Assembly: GCA_902536385.1 (NCBI GenBank)
Contig: CACAWY010000003.1
Location: 1 to 64,000, forward strand
Direction of reading: 5' to 3'
From: an uncultured Pelagibacteraceae bacterium
GTDB lineage: Bacteria > Pseudomonadota > Alphaproteobacteria > Pelagibacterales > Pelagibacteraceae
DNA: 64,000 nucleotides
Position 1 is the first letter of the stretch; every line of letters begins with the position of its first letter. This document shows, piece by piece, positions 7,773 through 16,640 of the stretch. The notes under the pieces were generated by a model. That model was not told where the DNA came from, did no database searches, and worked only from the letters and a program-made list of their open reading frames with translations. A program made the position numbers and the translations under genes.

Positions 7773-8564
7773 TTATTGAGTAATTTGAATTAATTTTTCC
7801 ATTAATTCATTAGGATTGTCAGATTTTAAAAGTGATTCTCCAATAAGAAAATTTTTAATTCCGGTTTTTTCGTAAATATATTTTGCATCATCTGCAGTTT
7901 TAATTCCGCTTTCAGAAATAATAGGGCCTTTGTGTGTTTTAATAACTTCAAAAATTGAAATAGTGTTATTTAAAGAAACTTCAAGTGTTTTCAAATTCCT
8001 ATTATTAATTCCAATTAATGCTTGATCAAATTTTAAGGCCATTTCAGCTTCTTTTTGATCATGTACTTCTACTATGACTGATAGATTATGTTTCAAAGCC
8101 TCAGAGTAAATCTCCTCTGCTTGGGCTCCATTAAGAGCTGCAATTATTATCAAAATACAATCACAACCATAACTTTTAGATAATGCGATTTGGTAAGGAT
8201 CAATAAAAAAATCTTTAGCTAAAATTGGAACTTTAATTTGTTTTTTTATATCTTGAATATAATCTAATTTTCCCAAAAAATGCTTTTCTTCCGTCAAAAC
8301 CGAGAGGCAAGTAGCACCATTATTTACATACATTTTCGCGATTTCTAAATGATCAAAATTATTTACAAGAACACCAGCAGATGGGCTAGCTTTTTTAATT
8401 TCAGCTATTAAAGAAACACTCCGATTTTTTTGAATTGTTTCTTTAAAATTTAAAAAACTTTGTTCTTTGATATTTTTTTCTAAAATATCTAAAGGTTTTT
8501 CTTTTTTAATCAGGTCCAAAGAGTATTTTTTTTCCTCGATAATTTTTTCTAAAATATTTGTCAT
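7773..8564 (-). CDS. trpC: Indole-3-glycerol phosphate synthase
   Basis: 263 residues, the normal length of a single-domain TrpC, which closes CdRP to indole-3-glycerol phosphate. Motifs: EIKKASPSAGVL (catalytic Lys and substrate loop), LTEEKHFLG, VPILAKDFFIDPYQI (second catalytic Lys), IGINNRNLKTLEV and SESGI near the end, all expected for the beta/alpha barrel. The start overlaps the trpD stop by one base (TAATG), so it is the last gene of the ppiD-like/trpEGDC operon. TrpF, TrpA and TrpB are not in the window. No PRAI (TrpF) domain is fused. Confidence 0.97.
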   Translation of the reverse strand: MTNILEKIIEEKKYSLDLIKKEKPLDILEKNIKEQSFLNFKETIQKNRSVSLIAEIKKASPSAGVLVNNFDHLEIAKMYVNNGATCLSVLTEEKHFLGKLDYIQDIKKQIKVPILAKDFFIDPYQIALSKSYGCDCILIIIAALNGAQAEEIYSEALKHNLSVIVEVHDQKEAEMALKFDQALIGINNRNLKTLEVSLNNTISIFEVIKTHKGPIISESGIKTADDAKYIYEKTGIKNFLIGESLLKSDNPNELMEKLIQITQ

Positions 8565-9559
8565 TAATTTGATTGAATTTTCACTAAGTGCTGAAATACT
8601 TGCCCTGAATTTAAATGTCTCGTAGCCTTTTCGTACGACATCTTAAAATCACTTTCTTTTCCAGAAACTATTAAACCTGCTGCTACATTAAGAGCGACAG
8701 ATTGAGAGAATTCATTATTTTTTCCTTTAAAAATTTCAATAATTTTTTCAGAATTATATTCTGCATTTTTTCCTTTTAAATTTTTCTTATTAGTAGAATC
8801 AATTCCTAAAGATTTTGGATCAATTATAAATTCTTTAATCATTGAGTCTTTAAGTTCTACTACATTTGTTTTAGCAAATGGCGAGATCTCGTCCATCCCA
8901 TCTTCGCTATGAACGATAAATGCGTGAACAACTCCGTTGTCTTTAAGTGCCTCAGCGAAAGGTTTCATCCATTTTTTATCAAATACACCTATTACCTGTT
9001 TTTTTACTTGTGCGGGACTACTTAAAGGGCCAATTAAGTTAAAAATCGTTTTCTTCCCCATTTTTTTTCTTGCAGGACCAACGTTTTTCATTGCTGAATG
9101 ATAGTTGGGAGCAAACATAAACGCAAAATTAAATTTTTTAATTCTTTCTTCGGCTTCGTGTGGTTTTAAATTAATATTGATTTTTAGTGCTTCTAAAACA
9201 TCAGCTGAACCACAATTTGAAGAAACAGCTTTGTTACCATGTTTGGCAACTTTTACACCCATACTTGCTAAAACTATAGCTGCTGCGGTAGAAATATTTA
9301 AAGAGTTTTGCCCGTCTCCTCCTGTTCCGCAAGTATCTATAGTATTTTGATCAGTTTTAACTTTAGTAGCTTTTTCTCTTAAAACAAAAATTCCTCCAGC
9401 TAATTCATCTTTAGTTTCACCTTTTTTTAATAAAGACTCTAATATTTCTATAATTAAATTTTCATCATATTTTCCTTCCATTAGTTCGTTAAAAAGAATT
9501 TTACTCTCTTCAAATGAAAGGTTTTGACCTTTTTTTAATTTTTCAGTTATGTTTGACAT
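8564..9559 (-). CDS. trpD: Anthranilate phosphoribosyltransferase
   Basis: 331 residues, usual for TrpD, which transfers phosphoribosyl from PRPP to anthranilate. Visible signatures: DTCGTGGDG (PRPP loop, around residue 80), NISTAAAIVLA, KHGNKAVSSNCGSADVLE, and NLIGPLSSP. It lies one base after trpG and is coupled to trpC by a TAATG junction, indicating tight co-expression. Nothing unusual in length or key residues. Confidence 0.97.
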   Translation of the reverse strand: MSNITEKLKKGQNLSFEESKILFNELMEGKYDENLIIEILESLLKKGETKDELAGGIFVLREKATKVKTDQNTIDTCGTGGDGQNSLNISTAAAIVLASMGVKVAKHGNKAVSSNCGSADVLEALKININLKPHEAEERIKKFNFAFMFAPNYHSAMKNVGPARKKMGKKTIFNLIGPLSSPAQVKKQVIGVFDKKWMKPFAEALKDNGVVHAFIVHSEDGMDEISPFAKTNVVELKDSMIKEFIIDPKSLGIDSTNKKNLKGKNAEYNSEKIIEIFKGKNNEFSQSVALNVAAGLIVSGKESDFKMSYEKATRHLNSGQVFQHLVKIQSN

Positions 9560-9560
9560 T

Positions 9561-10127
9561 TTAATTATTTATAAAGTTTCTAATCAATTTCATACCTACT
9601 TTAGTACTTATACTCTCAGGGTGAAATTGAAAACCATGAATATTGTAATCTTTATGCATTAATCCCATTATTGTTTTATTTTTGGTTTCAGCAGTGACTA
9701 CGAGTTTTTTTGGGAATTTTTTTCGGTCGACAACTAAGCTATGATATCTAGTAGCTTCAAAGTCATTTTGAATATTTTTAAATAATCCTTCTCTTTTATG
9801 TTTAATTTTACTGGTTTTTCCGTGCATTAAATTCTTTGCATTTACAATTTTGCCCCCAAAGACTTGGCCAATAATTTGATGACCTAAACATACACCTAGA
9901 ATAGGGATTTTTTTGTGAACCTCTTTTACAATTTTAAGACAATTCCCAGCTTGATTGGGATTACCAGGACCGGGAGAAATAACTATCTTATTATATTTTT
10001 TTCTCAAAATAGTCTTTCCATCAATCTTATCATTCCTAATCACATCAACATTTTTTCTAATTTTTGAAATATAATGGAATAAATTATATGTAAAGCTATC
10101 ATAATTATCTATTAATAAAATTTTCAT
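9561..10127 (-). CDS. trpG: Anthranilate synthase glutamine amidotransferase subunit
   Basis: 188 residues of class I amidotransferase. LLIDNYDSFTYNL at the N-terminus, SPGPGNP oxyanion region, the nucleophile in GVCLGHQ (Cys79), and the His-Glu dyad in FQFHPES complete the triad. It supplies ammonia from glutamine to TrpE. It abuts trpE (stop at 10128) with no gap. In many bacteria the same subunit serves PabB too; no pabB is in the window, so a dual role is possible but unproven. Confidence 0.96.
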   Translation of the reverse strand: MKILLIDNYDSFTYNLFHYISKIRKNVDVIRNDKIDGKTILRKKYNKIVISPGPGNPNQAGNCLKIVKEVHKKIPILGVCLGHQIIGQVFGGKIVNAKNLMHGKTSKIKHKREGLFKNIQNDFEATRYHSLVVDRKKFPKKLVVTAETKNKTIMGLMHKDYNIHGFQFHPESISTKVGMKLIRNFINN

Positions 10128-11585
10128 TTAATCTGCCGCTTTCAAGAGAGCTTTAGCTTTATTAACTGTTTCTGTATACTCCTTGTCTGGTATGCTGTCA
10201 GCAACAATTCCTGCTCCTGCTTGTACATATAATTTATCATTTTTAATAAGAGCTGTTCTTAAAGCAATACATGTATCGAATTCGTTATTTGGTGTAAAAT
10301 AACCTATTCCTCCAGCGTATAATTTTCTTTTATTTTTCTCAAGTTCATCAATTATCTCCATTGCTCTTATTTTAGGTGCACCACTTACTGTTCCTGCTGG
10401 GAAACCTGATAAAAGTGTTTCAAAAATTGAGGTTTTTTTGTTAAATTTTCCTACAACGTTTGAAACAATGTGCATGACATGAGAATATTTTTCAACTTTA
10501 AATTTTTCAGTTACTTTTACAGTATCAATCTTAGCAACTTTACCTACATCATTCCTCCCAAGATCTAATAACATTAAATGTTCAGCCAATTCTTTTTTAT
10601 CTTTAAGTAAATCTAACTCAAATTTTTTGTCCTCTTTTATAGAACTCCCTCTTGGTCTTGTGCCTGCGATTGGTCTGATAGTCACTTCACCTTTTCTTAA
10701 TCTTACTAATATTTCTGGACTACTACCTAAAACATTGAAATCTTTGTAATTGAAATAAAACATAAAAGGGGAAGGATTAGTTTTTCTTAAGTGATTATAA
10801 ATCTCTATTGGTTTTTTATTTATTTTTCTTTCAAATCTCTGACTTAATACAACTTGGAAAATATCTCCGTTTTTTATATAAGATTTTGCCTTTTTAATTA
10901 GCGACTTAAATTTATTTTTTGACACATTGGATTTTACTGGGTGTTTATTTGGTTTAAATGTAAAATAATCTGGTAATTTAATATTTTCGTAATTTTCATA
11001 TAATTCAAATTTTTTGAGTATAGAGTCATAAGTTTCTTTATAATTTTTTATTTTAGTATCTGCATAAACATTTTCTATATAATGTATCTTCTTTTCAAAG
11101 TTATCATAAATGACTAAATTTTTTGGACGTGAAAGTCTAACGTCTGGAATCTTTAAGTCATCGCTACATTTGTTAGGTATCTTTTCAATATAGCGAATTA
11201 TGTCGTAAGAAAAATAACCAACTAACATCGATGCCATAGAGGGCAATCGATCAGGAACTTTTATATTAAACTCTTTAATTAATTTATTTAAATACTTTAA
11301 AGGCTTTGTTTTAATATTTATTTTTCTACCATTAGTATTTAATGTAACAGTATTATTGTTTATATCCCATATTTTATCAGGATTTAGTCCTATAATAGTA
11401 TATCTACCTCTAACAATTCCTTTTTCAACTGACTCAAAAACAAAACTGTTTTTTTCAGCTAAAAGAAATTTATACAAATTTTCAACTTTATTATAATTAT
11501 TACACTTTAAAGATCTAAATAAGATTTGATGTTTTTTTTTAGAGTGTATTTTTTTAAATTCGCTAAAGCTAGTATTTATTCGCAT
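10128..11585 (-). CDS. trpE: Anthranilate synthase component I
   Basis: 485 residues; converts chorismate to anthranilate with TrpG. C-terminal chorismate-binding motifs are present: IFQVVLSQRFER, IRPIAGTRPRG, LDLGRNDVGKVA, GFPAGTVSGAPKIRAMEII and QAGAGIVADS. An unfused TrpE, unlike the trpE-G fusions of some rhizobia. Its TAA/ATG junction with the upstream ppiD-like gene overlaps one base, so both are co-translated. No attenuator peptide or tandem tryptophan codons were seen upstream of the operon. Confidence 0.97.
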   Translation of the reverse strand: MRINTSFSEFKKIHSKKKHQILFRSLKCNNYNKVENLYKFLLAEKNSFVFESVEKGIVRGRYTIIGLNPDKIWDINNNTVTLNTNGRKINIKTKPLKYLNKLIKEFNIKVPDRLPSMASMLVGYFSYDIIRYIEKIPNKCSDDLKIPDVRLSRPKNLVIYDNFEKKIHYIENVYADTKIKNYKETYDSILKKFELYENYENIKLPDYFTFKPNKHPVKSNVSKNKFKSLIKKAKSYIKNGDIFQVVLSQRFERKINKKPIEIYNHLRKTNPSPFMFYFNYKDFNVLGSSPEILVRLRKGEVTIRPIAGTRPRGSSIKEDKKFELDLLKDKKELAEHLMLLDLGRNDVGKVAKIDTVKVTEKFKVEKYSHVMHIVSNVVGKFNKKTSIFETLLSGFPAGTVSGAPKIRAMEIIDELEKNKRKLYAGGIGYFTPNNEFDTCIALRTALIKNDKLYVQAGAGIVADSIPDKEYTETVNKAKALLKAAD

Positions 11586-13039
11586 TAAAATGAATTTTTA
11601 ACTCGGTCTATTGTTCTTTGATTCAATTCTACTTTATATTTTTCATTTAGATTATTATCATGAGTTTGATAAATCTTATTAATTAAATTTAAACGAGCTT
11701 TTGCCTCATATTTCTCATAGTCATTGGTTTCTTTCTTAAGATTTTTATACTCTGTTGAAATTGCTAAAACTAAAAAACTTTTTGAAAGGGTGCTGTTAGT
11801 AATGAGATCTACTTGACTGTCTTTCGTAAGAAATATTCTTTTAATAATACCTTCAGAAAAAATCTCATTTTGTTTTAGATTATTAATTTTATAATCTTTT
11901 ATTTCTAATTTATTTTCTAATGCAAACTTTTCGAATTTTTCCTTATCAAATGCTCCCATGCTAATATCTTTAATTATAGAGGTATTAAGTTCTATTTTAT
12001 TTTTAAAATTTAACTGAGAATTAAGCGCTTCTTGAACGTCAGGGTCATTATAGGTTTTGTTTTTTTTTTCAATTTTAGATACTTCAGCTAAATAATACTT
12101 ATCATCCAAATTAAAAATTTCAGGAGATTTTGTAGAATTTAAATTATAAATTTTTTTAAACAAATCATCAGATAGACCTTTTATGGTATTTTTATTTTCA
12201 TCCTCTTTCCTTGCGTTAACTTTTTGTATTGAGACTATTTGTAAATTATTACTGTTTACGGAGTCGTTGAATGTTTGTCCATCCAATATGTTGTTTTCAA
12301 TTTTATCTAATTGCTTAAAGAAATTTTCGTTTAATTCTGAGCTACCACTTATTTTTTCTGGTTCAATTACAGCGTAACGAATATTTTTGAATTCTGTAAA
12401 AAAAATATTTTTATTTCTTTCATAAAGTTCTTTTTTACTTTCTTCTGAAGGTTTAATTTTGGAATGATATTTTTCTAAATCTATATATTTAATTTTTTTT
12501 GTCTGATTTTCTTTTCTAAATTCTTGTTTAACAAGAATTTCAGGTACCACCAATCCACCAGATAAAGAACTCAAAAACTGTCTTCTTTTTTCTTGTTCAG
12601 CTATGTTTGCTTCAAATTGTGGAGCAGTTATTCCACTTTTAATTAAAAAATTTTCATATTCAGTTCTTGAAAATTTATTGTCTTTAAAAAACAGTTTGTC
12701 ACTTTTAATAATATTTCGTAATGCATCATCATTTACAGTTATTTTCAATTTTTCAATCTCTAGTGCCATAACTCTTTTTCCAATATACTCGGACAAGATT
12801 TTTTCAATAAGATCTGTATTAGGTAAATTTTTAATTTGATCTTCATTAAGATTAAGTCTTCTTAGATACTCAACAAATTCTTGTGTGCTCACTTTTTCAG
12901 AGTCTATCGAAGCAATCACATTCTGATTACCTCCTCTAAAAACGTCACCCATACCCCAAAAAACAAATGGAAGAATAATTATCCCAACTAAGAGTTTTAC
13001 AAAAAAAGACTTAGAAAATTTACCTATTGAAGTTAGCAT
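11585..13039 (-). CDS. Membrane-anchored SurA/PpiD-like periplasmic chaperone
   Basis: 484 residues. A membrane helix at about 12-33 (LLVGIIILPFVFWGMGDVF) anchors a SurA_N-type chaperone domain: IASIDSEKVSTQEFVEYLR and ITAPQFEANIAEQEKRRQF are family hallmarks of PpiD. PpiD homologues help folding of exported proteins at the Sec exit. It is shorter than the usual ~620 residues; the central parvulin domain looks compressed or degenerate (only a DLFKKIYNL...YYLAEV echo is visible), so isomerase activity is doubtful. Position between tpiA and trpE is shared with other alphaproteobacteria. Highly charged C-terminal half rich in Lys, Glu and Asn. Confidence 0.85.
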   Translation of the reverse strand: MLTSIGKFSKSFFVKLLVGIIILPFVFWGMGDVFRGGNQNVIASIDSEKVSTQEFVEYLRRLNLNEDQIKNLPNTDLIEKILSEYIGKRVMALEIEKLKITVNDDALRNIIKSDKLFFKDNKFSRTEYENFLIKSGITAPQFEANIAEQEKRRQFLSSLSGGLVVPEILVKQEFRKENQTKKIKYIDLEKYHSKIKPSEESKKELYERNKNIFFTEFKNIRYAVIEPEKISGSSELNENFFKQLDKIENNILDGQTFNDSVNSNNLQIVSIQKVNARKEDENKNTIKGLSDDLFKKIYNLNSTKSPEIFNLDDKYYLAEVSKIEKKNKTYNDPDVQEALNSQLNFKNKIELNTSIIKDISMGAFDKEKFEKFALENKLEIKDYKINNLKQNEIFSEGIIKRIFLTKDSQVDLITNSTLSKSFLVLAISTEYKNLKKETNDYEKYEAKARLNLINKIYQTHDNNLNEKYKVELNQRTIDRVKNSF

Positions 13040-13104
13040 TATAATAATTTATTAAGTTCCTAAATTTATACACCTATAGATTAAATTTAATATTAAGGCA
13101 AATA

Positions 13105-13848
13105 ATGAGATATTTTATTGGAAATTGGAAAATGTTTGGTGTTCCAAAGTCTATAAATATACTCAATAAAATTAATTCTTTTTACCTAAAAGATAAACAT
13201 CAAAAAAAATACAGAGTTTTTATTACACCTCCATACACTTTATTAGAGAGTTACGCTAAATATTTTAAAAAAAAGAAGATTTTAATAGGTTCACAAAATT
13301 GTTATCAAAAAGATATTTTTTCATCCAACACTGCAGCGATTAGCCCTTATATGATTAAAAGTGTTGGGGCAAAATTTACTCTCGTAGGTCATTCTGATAA
13401 TCGTTCTGAAGGTGATACCGATCTCATGCTTAAAAATAAAGTTTCGCTTGCTTTAAGAAATAACTTAAAAGTAGTCTATTGCATCGGAGAAAATAAAATA
13501 GATAAAAAAAATAATAAAACTTTTAGTGTTCTTAAGAAACAACTTTCTAGAGTTTTAGATCGAAAACTTAATAAAAAAAATATTATAATAGCTTACGAAC
13601 CAGTTTGGTCAATTGGTACAGGTAAAATACCAACAAAAACGGAATTAAATAAAACAATAATTTACATAAAAAAGGTTCTTAAAGGTATTTTTAAGAAAAA
13701 AAATATTTCCGTTTTGTATGGGGGGTCAGTAGATGGTAACACCGTTGGAGTATTTAAAGAAATTAAAGAAATTGATGGATTTTTGATTGGAGGAGCTTCA
13801 AAATCATCTAAAAAATTTATTGATATAATAAAGAATTACTATAGATAA
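13105..13848 (+). CDS. tpiA: Triose-phosphate isomerase with an atypical GHSDNR motif
   Basis: 247 residues; interconverts DHAP and glyceraldehyde-3-phosphate. Catalytic Lys9 (GNWKM), His96 and Glu165 (AYEPVWSIGTGK) are present, as are the loop-6 hinge and the YGGSV phosphate-binding end. The usually near-invariant GHSERR segment reads GHSDNR (Asp98, Asn99), replacing the conserved Glu with Asp. Divergent from the ppiD-like gene over a 65-bp promoter gap, with AAGG upstream of the ATG. secG follows after five bases. Confidence 0.95.
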   Translation: MRYFIGNWKMFGVPKSINILNKINSFYLKDKHQKKYRVFITPPYTLLESYAKYFKKKKILIGSQNCYQKDIFSSNTAAISPYMIKSVGAKFTLVGHSDNRSEGDTDLMLKNKVSLALRNNLKVVYCIGENKIDKKNNKTFSVLKKQLSRVLDRKLNKKNIIIAYEPVWSIGTGKIPTKTELNKTIIYIKKVLKGIFKKKNISVLYGGSVDGNTVGVFKEIKEIDGFLIGGASKSSKKFIDIIKNYYR

Positions 13849-13853
13849 GCATC

Positions 13854-14153
13854 ATGGAAAATTTACTTATACTAGTTAATATCATTTTGGCTGTAATTTT
13901 AATTATAGTTATTCTATTACAAAGGTCAGAAGGAGGAGCATTAGGCTTAGGCGTTTCACAAGATAATTTCACGTCAGCCAGAACTGTAGGAACTTTTTTA
14001 ACTAAATTTACTTCAATTATTGCAGCCTTATTTATCATATGTAGTATTGCAATTGTTGCAATCTCTAGAGACGAGTTGCGTGAAACGCAATCAGTTTTAG
14101 AAAAAGAAAAAGAAGAAGACTCAAACCTTCCACAAATCCCCGAAACCAAGTAA
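13854..14153 (+). CDS. secG: Preprotein translocase subunit SecG
   Basis: 99 residues with two membrane helices: LLILVNIILAVILIIVILLQ at the N-terminus and IIAALFIICSIAIVAI near residues 55-70. Between them is the SecG hallmark, a Gly-rich cytoplasmic loop (RSEGGALGLG). SecG joins SecYE to aid SecA-driven export. The charged tail (KEKEEDSNLPQIPETK) is variable in the family. Placed between tpiA and pyrG as in many alphaproteobacteria. Confidence 0.93.
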   Translation: MENLLILVNIILAVILIIVILLQRSEGGALGLGVSQDNFTSARTVGTFLTKFTSIIAALFIICSIAIVAISRDELRETQSVLEKEKEEDSNLPQIPETK

Positions 14154-14179
14154 TTAAGACTTTGTAATTATCAATTTTT

Positions 14180-14196
14180 GAAGTATAACATACTTC
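14180..14196 (+). promoter_or_regulatory. Hairpin directly before the pyrG start codon
   Basis: GAAGTAT (14180-14186), a three-base loop AAC, then ATACTTC (14190-14196): a perfect 7-bp stem ending one base before the pyrG ATG at 14198. No clear Shine-Dalgarno sequence is visible, so the fold would cover the ribosome docking region. It may tune CTP synthase translation or be incidental; only the palindrome itself is directly seen. Confidence 0.5.
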
Positions 14197-14197
14197 C

Positions 14198-15820
14198 ATG
14201 GCGCGATATATATTCGTAACTGGCGGCGTGGTCTCATCTTTAGGAAAAGGATTATCATCTGCATCATTAGCTTATTTATTACAATCCAGAGGTTACAAAG
14301 TTAGAATTAGAAAACTTGATCCATATTTAAATGTTGACCCAGGAACTATGAGTCCATTTCAACATGGTGAAGTTTTCGTTACGGATGATGGTGCAGAAAC
14401 TGATTTGGATTTAGGACATTATGAGAGATTTTCAGGAATATCTGCCAAAAAATCAGATAATATAACAACAGGAAAAATTTATAACGATGTATTAAAAAGA
14501 GAGCGACAAGGCAAATATTTAGGAAAAACTGTTCAAGTCATTCCCCATATCACAAATAGAATTAAAGAATTTATTAAAAATGATGTTGCTAAAGAGGACT
14601 TCGTAATTTGCGAGATAGGAGGTACTGTCGGTGATATCGAAAGTCTACCTTTTTTAGAAGCTATAAGACAATTTTCAAATGAAATAGGCAAAAAAAATAC
14701 ATTATTCATTCACCTAACCTTAGTTCCTTACATGAAGGCTTCCGATGAGATAAAAACAAAACCAACCCAACATTCAGTTAAAGAATTAAGGAGCATAGGT
14801 ATTCAACCAGATATTATTATTTGCAGATCTGAAAGATCTATACCTTTAGATCAAAGAAAGAAAATTTCATTATTTTGCAACGTTGCAATAGAAGATGTTA
14901 TAGAAACTGTGGACGTAAAAACAATTTATGAGGCTCCGATAAGTTTTAATAAAGAGAAACTAGATGAAAGGGTATTAAGATTTTTTAGAATTAAACCTAA
15001 GAAAAAAGTAAATCTTTCTCCTTGGAAAAAAATTACCCATTTAGTTTTGAAAACAAAAAATAAAGTTAACATAGCAATAATTGGAAAGTATGTTGAACTT
15101 AAAGATGCATACAAATCTTTAGACGAGGCTTTAACACATGGTGGAATAGCAAATAATTTAAAAGTGAACTTAATAAGAATTGAGTCTGACTTTTTAAAAC
15201 CAAGTGAAATAAAAATTAAACTTAAAGGAGTATCTGGAATTTTGATACCAGGTGGATTTGGTAAAAGAGGCACAGAGGGAAAAATAGCAGCTATTAATTA
15301 TGCAAGATTAAACAAAATTCCTTTTTTAGGCATTTGCTTTGGTATGCAAATGGCAGTGATCGAATTCGCTAGAAATAAATTAAATATAAAAAAAGCAACA
15401 TCTAGCGAATTTGGTCCATCTAAAGCATCAGTCGTTGGACTTATGAGTGAATGGACAAAAGATGGAAAATTGATGAAGGGAACTGACAAAGATTTAGGCG
15501 GAACAATGCGTTTAGGTAGTTATGAAGCAAGACTTAAAAAAGACACAAAAATAAGTAAAATTTATAATGCAGTGAAGATAAACGAAAGACATCGTCATAG
15601 GTATGAAGTTAATATCAACTATAAAAAAGATTTTGAAAATAAAGGAATGATTTTTTCGGGTTTATCTCCAGACAACAAATTACCAGAAATTATAGAATTG
15701 GAAAACCATCCTTGGTTTATTGGCGTTCAATTTCATCCTGAATTTAAATCTAGACCTTTATCACCACATCCTTTATTCTCATCATTTATAAAGGCCGCAA
15801 AAATCAATAAGACAAAATGA
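14198..15820 (+). CDS. pyrG: CTP synthase
   Basis: 540 residues; aminates UTP to CTP using glutamine. N-terminal synthase domain starts [17 protein letters not shown] (P-loop) with [13 protein letters not shown] and [12 protein letters not shown]. The C-terminal class I amidotransferase domain has the nucleophile in GICFGMQ, and the His-Glu pair in FHPEF. Length and domains are standard. The ATGA junction with kdsA (start 15817) couples them. The pyrG-kdsA-eno-ftsB order is a familiar proteobacterial cluster. Confidence 0.98.
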   Translation: MARYIFVTGGVVSSLGKGLSSASLAYLLQSRGYKVRIRKLDPYLNVDPGTMSPFQHGEVFVTDDGAETDLDLGHYERFSGISAKKSDNITTGKIYNDVLKRERQGKYLGKTVQVIPHITNRIKEFIKNDVAKEDFVICEIGGTVGDIESLPFLEAIRQFSNEIGKKNTLFIHLTLVPYMKASDEIKTKPTQHSVKELRSIGIQPDIIICRSERSIPLDQRKKISLFCNVAIEDVIETVDVKTIYEAPISFNKEKLDERVLRFFRIKPKKKVNLSPWKKITHLVLKTKNKVNIAIIGKYVELKDAYKSLDEALTHGGIANNLKVNLIRIESDFLKPSEIKIKLKGVSGILIPGGFGKRGTEGKIAAINYARLNKIPFLGICFGMQMAVIEFARNKLNIKKATSSEFGPSKASVVGLMSEWTKDGKLMKGTDKDLGGTMRLGSYEARLKKDTKISKIYNAVKINERHRHRYEVNINYKKDFENKGMIFSGLSPDNKLPEIIELENHPWFIGVQFHPEFKSRPLSPHPLFSSFIKAAKINKTK

Positions 15821-16638
15821 ATAATCATACAGTAAAATGTTCTAATTTTGAGATTGCTAACAACAAACCATTTACTCTAATCGCTGGCCCTTGTCAGCTT
15901 GAAAGCGAAGAGCATGCTATAAAAATTTCAAAAGAACTAAAAAAAATTACAAGCGAACTAGGTATTAATCTTATTTACAAAACTTCTTTTGATAAAGCTA
16001 ATAGAACAAGTTTAAAAGGAAAAAGAGGTTTAGGTTTGGAAAAATCACTACCCATTTTCGATAAAATTAGAAAAGAAGTTGGTGTTCCAGTTTTGACTGA
16101 CGTTCATACGGCCGAACAATGTTCTGTAGTTTCCAATCATGTGGATGTCCTTCAAATTCCAGCATTTTTATGTAGACAAACTGATTTATTAATTGCCGCA
16201 GCAAAAACTGGTAAGATAATTAATGTAAAAAAGGGACAATTTTTAGCTCCGTGGGATATGGCTAATGTAATAAAAAAAATTGAAGACTCTGGGAATAAAA
16301 ATATTTTAATTACAGAAAGAGGAGCAAGCTTTGGTTACAATACTCTTGTTTCAGACATGAGAGCCCTACCCATAATGTCGAAATTCGGATTTCCAATTGT
16401 ATTTGATGCAACTCATTCAGTACAACAACCAGGTGGCATGGGAGAGAAAAGTGGTGGACAAAGAGAATTTGTTCCTTGTTTAGCTCGTGCTGCTATTGCC
16501 GTTGGCGTAGGAGCAATTTTTATGGAAACACATGAAGATCCAGATAATGCGCCTTCAGATGGTCCAAACATGGTTCCATTAAGTGAAGTAAAAACTTTGT
16601 TAAAAAAACTTACCGAGATCGATAAGATAGTAAAATAA
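15817..16638 (+). CDS. kdsA: 3-deoxy-8-phosphooctulonate (KDO-8-P) synthase
   Basis: 273 residues; condenses arabinose-5-phosphate with phosphoenolpyruvate for the KDO core of lipopolysaccharide. Motifs: [68 protein letters not shown]. Overlaps pyrG by four bases. Together with lpxI and lpxB in this window it shows the cell makes lipid A/KDO. Ordinary in length and residues. Confidence 0.97.
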   Translation: MNNHTVKCSNFEIANNKPFTLIAGPCQLESEEHAIKISKELKKITSELGINLIYKTSFDKANRTSLKGKRGLGLEKSLPIFDKIRKEVGVPVLTDVHTAEQCSVVSNHVDVLQIPAFLCRQTDLLIAAAKTGKIINVKKGQFLAPWDMANVIKKIEDSGNKNILITERGASFGYNTLVSDMRALPIMSKFGFPIVFDATHSVQQPGGMGEKSGGQREFVPCLARAAIAVGVGAIFMETHEDPDNAPSDGPNMVPLSEVKTLLKKLTEIDKIVK

Positions 16639-16640
16639 GA

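Noticed and set aside
13817-14149. 110-residue frame antisense to secG
   Set aside because: Opposes a well-supported secG gene and shows no recognisable domain or ribosome site.
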